A DNA stretch of 64,000 nucleotides from Variovorax ginsengisoli. Its GTDB lineage: Bacteria; Pseudomonadota; Gammaproteobacteria; Burkholderiales; Burkholderiaceae_C. Below are positions 58,384 to 64,000 of the stretch, piece after piece (positions within the stretch are counted from its first letter, which is position 1; each line of letters opens with the position of its first letter). Below the pieces are notes generated by a model. The model searched no databases and was not told the origin of the DNA. It saw only the letters and a list, made by a program, of their open reading frames with translations. Position numbers and translations under genes: made by a program. The DNA is taken from the NCBI RefSeq assembly GCF_006438845.1, contig NZ_RCZJ01000006.1:121416-185415 (forward strand), written 5' to 3'.

Positions 58384-59775
58384 ATGACGCAGCACCCAAT
58401 TCCCTCGAAGAGCAAAAAAGCTCGATACCTCGCCGCAGCAATCCCGCTCGCCTTGCTGGCAGCATGCGGCGGAGGCTCCAACAACTCTTCGGAGTCCACG
58501 CCGCCCCCGACGGCGACGGTGCCTCCGCCCGTCGCGACGGTGCCGCCTATCACGACGACGCCGGAAGAACCGGCAACACCTCCGGCCGAGCCGACCTTTG
58601 CAACCGAAGTCGCCCGGCACGTCGACGCCGCTACAAAGATCGCCGGCACAGACGCGTTGCTGCTAGACACCTACAAGACGTACTACTGCATGTTCGCCGA
58701 GGACCGCCTGGACTTGCGGACAGCGGCGCGCAATGACACGGCTCGGGTTCCGCTGACCCAGATTTACGACGATGCCTGGTACATCGGCAACCGCTACGTC
58801 GGCCAATACATCCTGAAATCCGGCAGCGGTTTCTCTTTGGTGGACTCCCTCAACAATGCGAACGAGGCCCAGACATACACCGTGCCTGCGCTCAACTCGC
58901 TCGGCATGGGCCCGTCACTTCCGCTCAATTCTGTCTACCTCACGCACGGACATGGCGACCACGATGGCGGCGCTGTGTACTTGAAGAACAACTTCGCACC
59001 GCAGATTCTTCTGGGTTCCGCTGACGCGAATGGCAAGGCATACACGCCGACGTTGATCGACTCCACCGACCTCACCCCCAAGACCATCAACTTCGGTGGC
59101 CGTCAGGTCACCTTCCTGCCGACGCCAGGCCATACGGCGGGCTCCACGAGCGCCATCATTCCCGTGCACGACGGTGGTCGACAAATCAACCTGGTTGCGG
59201 TGGGTGGGTCTTCGATGCCCTCCGACATCAACGGTGCGCGGTCGTACTTGGATTCCGTCGAACGGACCTATGTCCTCGCGAAGCAGATCGGCGTGGAGGG
59301 GAGCATTCACCCGCACCCCGTGTTCGACGGCACGTTGAAGAACCTCGACAAGTTGGCTGCCTCACCCCTTACGCAGCCGAGTCCGTTTACCGTCGGTGAA
59401 GACCGGGCGCTTCGTGGCTTGGCGATCTATCGCCAATGCGCGGCCGCGTGGGTCGCCAAGATCGATGCCACGGCGGTGATCCCTGTGTGGCGTGCGACCA
59501 AACTCGATGTGACGGCGCCGGCCACAGGCTCCAGCATCGTCACAGCCAAGCTGTCTTCGGCCTGGGGACCGGTGGCGAAACAGCAAATCAGTTTCATGGC
59601 GAACGACACTGGCAGCACCTGCGTCGCAACGACCGACAAGGAAGGCATGGGCTCGTGCGAGCTCCGCACCAGCCCGATCGATCCAAAGCTGCGCGAGATC
59701 ACTGCGACTTTTGCTGGCGCTGAGGCGGCGACCTACCTTGACCTGCCGACGAAGGCAACGCTGACGGTTCAGTGA
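58384..59775 (+). CDS. Metallo-beta-lactamase-fold lipoprotein
   Basis: This 463-residue protein has a lipoprotein signal with lipobox LALLAACGGGS, then a proline-threonine linker (about 38-75). The metallo-beta-lactamase fold has the metal motif LTHGHGDHDGGAVYL, TPGHTAGSTSAI and the late histidine in GSIHPHPVFDG, most like class B3-type hydrolases. The last 90 residues look like a beta-sandwich. It follows the receptor gene with a 45-base gap and an AAAAGGAG ribosome site. Activity on beta-lactams is not implied; lactones or esters are possible. Confidence 0.88.
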   Translation: MTQHPIPSKSKKARYLAAAIPLALLAACGGGSNNSSESTPPPTATVPPPVATVPPITTTPEEPATPPAEPTFATEVARHVDAATKIAGTDALLLDTYKTYYCMFAEDRLDLRTAARNDTARVPLTQIYDDAWYIGNRYVGQYILKSGSGFSLVDSLNNANEAQTYTVPALNSLGMGPSLPLNSVYLTHGHGDHDGGAVYLKNNFAPQILLGSADANGKAYTPTLIDSTDLTPKTINFGGRQVTFLPTPGHTAGSTSAIIPVHDGGRQINLVAVGGSSMPSDINGARSYLDSVERTYVLAKQIGVEGSIHPHPVFDGTLKNLDKLAASPLTQPSPFTVGEDRALRGLAIYRQCAAAWVAKIDATAVIPVWRATKLDVTAPATGSSIVTAKLSSAWGPVAKQQISFMANDTGSTCVATTDKEGMGSCELRTSPIDPKLREITATFAGAEAATYLDLPTKATLTVQ

Positions 59776-59824
59776 CGCAGTGCATGGCGCCGGGGACGGC
59801 GTCGCGTCAGGCAGGAGCATTCGG

Positions 59825-60712
59825 ATGAAACGTGTGGCCGGGGTCATTCTGGTGAGCCTGCTGACCGCTGGGTTCGTCTTCCTCGTTCTGTACCGGTCTA
59901 AGACCGGCTCAAGCGGTGCAGAGTTGTCGCTAGAGACCTGTCAAAGCTTTCAAGCTTCTCCGGTCGACCGAGCGCGCTTGTTGACGCCGTCCGCGCTGGT
60001 GTCAGACCGCTCGATCGCTTTCTATTCGGCAGTCCGCACGGCCGAGCCGCGCACGCTGGCACTCGGCTACATGGACGCCAACCAGGCCTTTCATCCCACC
60101 GCGCTCATCATTGATTCGCCAGGGCCTGCAGCCTCGACGCAAATCGTCGTACCCGGTGACAAGTGCGCTGCAGTCGCCGGACGCCAATACGACCTCTCAG
60201 CGGTCGAGCAACTCTATACGCTGGCCCTGACACTGGACCCGCTTCGACAATTCTCGCTCGCCGTTTGCGGGAACAGCGCAAGTTGCCCGCCGAGCGACAA
60301 GCAACCGCTAGCCCACGCTGCGCTTCTCAGAGCACTTGCCGCGCAAAGACAGCTGCGTGCCGAAGCGATCGGTCCCTACCAGCCTTCGATGCCTCGATGG
60401 GCGCCCGTCGAAATCACCCAAGCGAAGCGTGGTGGACATGACGAGGTTTCCGTCAAGCTGGCCGGGAACAGGGCTGCGTTCGAAGGTGCCACCGTCGCGT
60501 TCTCTCGACGTCCACATGCCGGCTGCATCGCATCCATCGATGCGCAGGGATTCGCAGCATGCGTCATCGAAGATCCGCATGGCGATGAGCACTCTGAAGA
60601 CGAGGAAAACGGCCCTGTGATCGTGACCTATTCTGGGAAGGTGCTGCCTGGCAGCACGTACCCTCCGAACACTGGAGTCATCGACAAGGGTTCGGGGCCA
60701 GCTGGGCCTTAG
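59825..60712 (+). CDS. Unknown membrane-anchored periplasmic protein
   Basis: This 295-residue protein has one N-terminal membrane helix (MKRVAGVILVSLLTAGFVFL) and a long exported part with two possible cysteine pairs (ETCQSF, DKCAAV, AVCGNSASCPP). Near the C-terminus RAAFEGATVAFSRRPHAGCI and GPVIVTYSGKVLPGSTYPP resemble the beta-sandwich end of the preceding MBL protein. No family is recognised. The ATG at 59825 has an AGGAG 8 bases upstream. It is probably the last gene of the operon. Confidence 0.7.
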   Translation: MKRVAGVILVSLLTAGFVFLVLYRSKTGSSGAELSLETCQSFQASPVDRARLLTPSALVSDRSIAFYSAVRTAEPRTLALGYMDANQAFHPTALIIDSPGPAASTQIVVPGDKCAAVAGRQYDLSAVEQLYTLALTLDPLRQFSLAVCGNSASCPPSDKQPLAHAALLRALAAQRQLRAEAIGPYQPSMPRWAPVEITQAKRGGHDEVSVKLAGNRAAFEGATVAFSRRPHAGCIASIDAQGFAACVIEDPHGDEHSEDEENGPVIVTYSGKVLPGSTYPPNTGVIDKGSGPAGP

Positions 60713-60764
60713 CAAGCGCGACGTTGATAGCTCGCCAACGGCCGCTTAAGAGAAATGTGTCTGT

Positions 60765-62015
60765 CCGCTTTGGGCGGCGGATTCAACCGGTCGATGCAAC
60801 ACACTAACCACTGCTGAGGCAGAAGGAGTGTTGCAGATGAAGTATCGGACGCGAACCTACTACACCGACGCCCAGAAGGCATTGATGTGGGAGCGCTGGA
60901 AGGAAGGCTGGACTCTTCATCAGATCAGCCATCTGTTCGACCGACCTCACACCTCGATCCACAACATCCTGTCGAAGACGGGGGGCATTCGGCCGCCGGA
61001 CCGGCGACGCAGCGCCAATGCGCTGACCCTGGCAGAACGAGAAGAGATATCCCGTGCTCTGATGGTCGGTGAATCGATGCGCTCGGTGGCCGCCCGACTT
61101 GGCCGGGCACCGTCGACCATCAGCCGCGAGATCGGTCGCAATGCAGGGCAAGACGGCTATCGGGCGAGCGTCGCCGACGAAGCGGCCTGGAACCGTGCTC
61201 TGCGGCCGAAGCTATGCAAGCTGGTCAAGAACCGGGCACTGGCTGGCGTCGTGTCGAACCTGCTTCGAATGCTGTGGTCGCCGGAGCAGATTGCCGGCTG
61301 GCTCACGCATACTTATCCCAACGACCCGAACCTTCATGTGTCACACGAGACCATTTACCGCAGCCTGTTCATTCAAGCGCGTGGCGCGTTGAAGAAGGAG
61401 CTGCTGGAGCACCTCAGGCGCACGCGCGGCATGCGACGCTCTCGTTCCTACACGCAGAAGACGGCGATCCATGGGCAGATCGCGGATGCCGTGTCGATCA
61501 GCGAGCGCCCCGCATCTGTCGAGGATCGGGCTGTGCCTGGTCATTGGGAAGGAGACTTGGTGTTCGGCAGCGGCAACAGCCAGATTGCCACCTTGGTCGA
61601 GCGACAGACGCGATACGTGATGTTGGTCAAGCTCGAGGGCAAAGACTCGCAGTCGGTCGTCAACGCGCTGATCAAGAACGCGCGCAAGCTGCCGCAGGAG
61701 CTCTACAAGTCATTGACCTGGGATCGAGGCACGGAGATGCACGGTCACAAGCGATTCACGATGGCCACCGACATCCAGGTGTACTTCTGTGATCCCCAGA
61801 GCCCCTGGCAACGCGGCAGCAACGAGAACACCAATGGCCTGCTCAGGCAATACCTGCCGAAGGGCATCGACATCTCGGGCTACTCACAGCTCCAACTCAA
61901 CGCGATCGCGCGACAATTGAACGAGAGGCCGCGCAAGACACTCGGCTTCCACACACCCGCTGAGATGTTCAGCGAATGTGTTGCATCGACCGGTTGAATC
62001 CGCCGCCCAAAGCGG
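60765..62015 (+). mobile_element. IS30-family insertion sequence, copy 1
   Basis: The element of about 1.25 kb carries one IS30-family transposase. Its ends, 60765-60803 and 61977-62015, are perfect inverted repeats of 39 bases (outermost CCGCTTTGGG, inner end GCAACACA). The true IS ends may lie inside this, since the outer bases resemble a genomic repeat. I see no clear target duplication. Confidence 0.85.
60837..61997 (+). CDS. IS30-family transposase
   Basis: This 386-residue DDE transposase has N-terminal helix-turn-helix regions (MWERWKEGWTLHQISHLFDR, MRSVAARLGRAPSTISREIG), typical of IS30. The catalytic core has HWEGDLVFGSGNSQIATLVE, YKSLTWDRGTEMHGHKRFTM and PWQRGSNENTNGLLRQYLPK, which hold the D, D and E residues. 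The reading frame is intact, so the element may be active. A GTG 9 bases earlier is an alternative start; GGAG lies further upstream. Confidence 0.95.
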   Translation: MKYRTRTYYTDAQKALMWERWKEGWTLHQISHLFDRPHTSIHNILSKTGGIRPPDRRRSANALTLAEREEISRALMVGESMRSVAARLGRAPSTISREIGRNAGQDGYRASVADEAAWNRALRPKLCKLVKNRALAGVVSNLLRMLWSPEQIAGWLTHTYPNDPNLHVSHETIYRSLFIQARGALKKELLEHLRRTRGMRRSRSYTQKTAIHGQIADAVSISERPASVEDRAVPGHWEGDLVFGSGNSQIATLVERQTRYVMLVKLEGKDSQSVVNALIKNARKLPQELYKSLTWDRGTEMHGHKRFTMATDIQVYFCDPQSPWQRGSNENTNGLLRQYLPKGIDISGYSQLQLNAIARQLNERPRKTLGFHTPAEMFSECVASTG

Positions 62016-62065
62016 CCCTTGCATTTGCATAAAAACTGCCAATCAAGGGGAGGCCAAAGCGGTTT

Positions 62066-63139
62066 CTATTTCTCAGGAGCAGCCGCAATGATGCGTGCGG
62101 CAAGCACGGCAAACTGCCCTGCGTCCACGGCATTGCGCTTGTACCAAATCTTGCTGTTATCGACTCGATGGACAACTACGATGTCGCGCGTCCGATCGAT
62201 CAGCATGAACTGGCCTCCAGTCCCATCCGCCACTGCGAGTTGCAGAGCCGAGAGGCGCCACGAAGGGTAGGCGGTGTAAGGCACCCACCACAGGTAGCCG
62301 TAGCCATTGCCACCCGAGACCGCGCTGTACGACGTGATGCTTTCACGCAGCCAGGCAGACGAAACAATCTGGCGGCCGCCCCATTGGCCATCGCGGCTCA
62401 CAAGCAGACCGATGCGTGCCAGATCGCGCGCCGACAAGTACATCAGGTAAGCAGGGTGATCCGAGCTGCGCTCGAACTCGAACTTGGTATCTTGTGGGAA
62501 GCGAAAATCCTCGAACTGAAGTGGCTCCGCCAAGTCGGTCTTCAGGGCCTCGAATACGGTCTTTCCAGTGCGGCTCTGGAAGATGGTGCCAAGAGCATTG
62601 AAGTCCCAATTGTTGTAGTACCAGAAGGTGCCAGGCGCATGGCTACCACGCTCCGGTCGTCGCCTCTTGGCGTTCTCGGTTTCATAGGCGGCTTCGTGGT
62701 AGACCCCCGAGCGTGCCTGAAGCAACTGCCGAACCGTGGCAGTTTGCTCAGTCTCCGAAAGGCCGCCCTTGTCTGTGATCCCGAGCGCGGCCAAATTCTC
62801 ATTCAGGTTGATGGCCCCGCGGTCCACCTGGATTCCATAAAGCACGCTCAGCACGCTCTTGCGGACCGACGCGAGATTCATTGGCTTACGGATGTCGCCG
62901 TAGGCATGCACCAGCACGCCGCGATGGATCACGAGGTATGCATCGGAGCGCAGCGAGTCGGCGAACTCATCTGCAAACTTCAGCTTCTCCACCGACCAGC
63001 CGTCTGGCTGTGCGCTATCGGCCGGCGTTCTCCAAGACGCGCCTGGGAAGACAGCTTCCGCTTGCACCGGCGTAGAAGTGATGACACAGACCGCAAAGAG
63101 GATCTTGGCACTTAAGCTCATGGCGAAGAACTTCATCAT
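62066..63139 (-). CDS. Serine hydrolase of the beta-lactamase / penicillin-binding-protein fold
   Basis: This 357-residue exported protein has a signal peptide (MMKFFAMSLSAKILFAVCVI). The class C beta-lactamase-like fold has the SxxK nucleophile in LASVRKSVLSVLYG, the Tyr-x-Asn motif in WYYNNWDFNALG, and VADGTGGQFMLIDRTRDIVV as the KTG-like third motif. Such proteins include esterases and peptidases as well as beta-lactamases. The start at 63139 overlaps the upstream stop by 4 bases (ATGA), showing coupling; earlier in-frame starts exist. It lies between two IS30 copies. Confidence 0.88.
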   Translation of the reverse strand: MMKFFAMSLSAKILFAVCVITSTPVQAEAVFPGASWRTPADSAQPDGWSVEKLKFADEFADSLRSDAYLVIHRGVLVHAYGDIRKPMNLASVRKSVLSVLYGIQVDRGAINLNENLAALGITDKGGLSETEQTATVRQLLQARSGVYHEAAYETENAKRRRPERGSHAPGTFWYYNNWDFNALGTIFQSRTGKTVFEALKTDLAEPLQFEDFRFPQDTKFEFERSSDHPAYLMYLSARDLARIGLLVSRDGQWGGRQIVSSAWLRESITSYSAVSGGNGYGYLWWVPYTAYPSWRLSALQLAVADGTGGQFMLIDRTRDIVVVHRVDNSKIWYKRNAVDAGQFAVLAARIIAAAPEK

Positions 63140-63498
63140 TTGCATGGCTGGAAGCGCACACACGCGGGCACCACATGAATAGCTGTCAATACGTTTTCAC
63201 CTTCAACGTGGCGCGCAGTGAACTTGACCCATGCGCCTTCAGAGATGTCGGCCAGTAGCGATCGATCTGTGACTCTGAAAGTCTGCGTCATGAAGGGGAT
63301 TTTCGAACGCGGAAGCAACTTCAGCCGAACATAAGACTTTCCGGCGTCTTGGTACGAGGAGGCGACGCGTGCCCGTGTGAAGACGACGGTCGTACCTGCC
63401 TCGGGTTCTATTAATGCCGAGCTGGCGGTTTGTGCGACGGTACTGCCGATTGCGACAAGGGCAGCGGCACACACTGCAGCAATAAGAAATCTCTTCAC
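63136..63498 (-). CDS. Small secreted CusF-like protein
   Basis: This 120-residue protein has a signal peptide (start MKRFLIAAVCAAALVAIGST). The small beta-barrel-like domain has YVRLKLLPRSKIPFMTQTFR, LLADISEGAWVKFTARHVEG and LTAIHVVPA, a layout like periplasmic CusF-type copper-binding proteins, though the metal-binding methionines are largely absent. The start is a GTG at 63498, chosen because a GGAGG lies 6 bases upstream. It overlaps the following hydrolase gene by 4 bases. Confidence 0.68.
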   Translation of the reverse strand: MKRFLIAAVCAAALVAIGSTVAQTASSALIEPEAGTTVVFTRARVASSYQDAGKSYVRLKLLPRSKIPFMTQTFRVTDRSLLADISEGAWVKFTARHVEGENVLTAIHVVPACVRFQPCK

Positions 63499-63583
63499 CA
63501 GTTGCCTCCAAATTCGGCCACCCAACACCCAGCGTGGCTGTTTGAAATTATGTTGGACGAAATTTTGCAGCATTGATGAACGA

Positions 63584-64000
63584 CCGCTTCTGGCGGCGGA
63601 TTCAACTGGTCGATGCAACACACTAACCACTGCTGAGGCAGAAGGAGTGTTGCAGATGAAGTACCGGACGCGAACCTACTATACGGACGCCCAGAAGGCA
63701 TCGATGTGGGAGCGCTGGAAGGAAGGCTGGACTCTCCATCAGATTGGCCATCTGTTTGATCGACCTCACACTTCGATCCACAACATCTTGTCGAAGACCG
63801 GTGGCATTCGACCGCCGCAGCGCAGGCGCGGCGCCACTGCGTTGACCCTGGCAGAGCGAGAAGAGATCTCTCGTGCGCTGATCGTTGGTGAGTCGATGCG
63901 CTCGGTGGCCGCCCGACTTGGCCGGGCACCGTCGACCATCAGCCGCGAGATCGGTCGCAATGCAGGGCAAGACGGCTATCGGGCGAGCGTCGCCGACGAA
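63584..64000 (+). mobile_element. IS30-family insertion sequence, copy 2 (cut by window end)
   Basis: The left end (63584-63622) matches the copy 1 inverted repeat with three differences. The leader and transposase start that follow are nearly the same. It has the same orientation as copy 1. The bases just before the end match the immunity-array repeat in reverse. Confidence 0.85.
63656..64000 (+). CDS. IS30-family transposase, 3' end outside window
   Basis: The first 115 codons are visible: MKYRTRTYYTDAQKASMWER, then the helix-turn-helix MRSVAARLGRAPSTISREIG, ending at the window edge. It differs from copy 1 by several residues (for example QIGHLF for QISHLF, PPQRRRGATALT for PPDRRRSANALT), so the two copies are not a recent duplication. 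Confidence 0.93.
   Translation, partial: MKYRTRTYYTDAQKASMWERWKEGWTLHQIGHLFDRPHTSIHNILSKTGGIRPPQRRRGATALTLAEREEISRALIVGESMRSVAARLGRAPSTISREIGRNAGQDGYRASVADE

Noticed and set aside
42905..64000. Second copy of the tmRNA 3' end as distal att site
   Set aside because: No copy of the T-arm and CCA sequence was noticed by eye; a computed search is needed.

Overview
The window looks like a chromosome segment of a high-GC betaproteobacterium of the Comamonadaceae, most likely Variovorax or a close relative. The evidence is the housekeeping order gyrA, DUF2059, serC, pheA, tyrA, a fused aroA-cmk, rpsA, ihfB, lapA, lapB; a one-piece tmRNA with tag ANDERFALAA; and many TRAP and Bug-type solute receptors. 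The genus is inferred, because no search could be run.

Regions. (1) 1-1532: the end of a TRAP transporter, truncated by the window edge. (2) 1660-8151: an EgtB/SenA-like enzyme, the molybdate ABC transporter modABC with divergent modE and a perfect ModE-type operator, a second formylglycine-enzyme-fold lipoprotein and an aldo/keto reductase. (3) 8273-16046: a molybdenum hydroxylase operon of the form II CO-dehydrogenase type with its maturation genes (S, L, M, D, E, G, XdhC, YkgJ-like). The adjacent molybdate uptake genes would supply its metal. (4) 16106-27901: a secreted esterase, a VOC protein, a six-gene Mrp antiporter operon with fused AB, a TRAP operon ending in crcB, and a small helix-hairpin-helix secreted protein. 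(5) 28043-42904: conserved core genes, ending in ompA, ubiG, gph and ssrA.

From the tmRNA 3' end onward the DNA is accessory. At 43113-48949 lies a small integrative element: a P4-type integrase, an unknown cargo gene, an AlpA-like regulator and two tandem Rep/inovirus-Gp2-like proteins, of which the second has lost part of the HxH motif. At 49164-53404 there are DNA-transaction genes: a distant uracil-DNA-glycosylase-like protein, a PLD-family lipoprotein, a frameshifted SRAP gene, and umuDC under a LexA box that covers the umuD start codon.

At 53472-55362 four small immunity-like genes alternate with four copies of a 34-base repeat. From 55414 a LysR regulator diverges from an alpha/beta hydrolase, a Bug-type receptor, a metallo-beta-lactamase-fold lipoprotein and an unknown membrane-anchored protein. 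The window ends in two direct copies of an IS30-family element (the second cut by the edge) flanking a penicillin-binding-fold hydrolase and a CusF-like periplasmic protein. The outer sequences of both IS copies resemble the immunity-array repeat.
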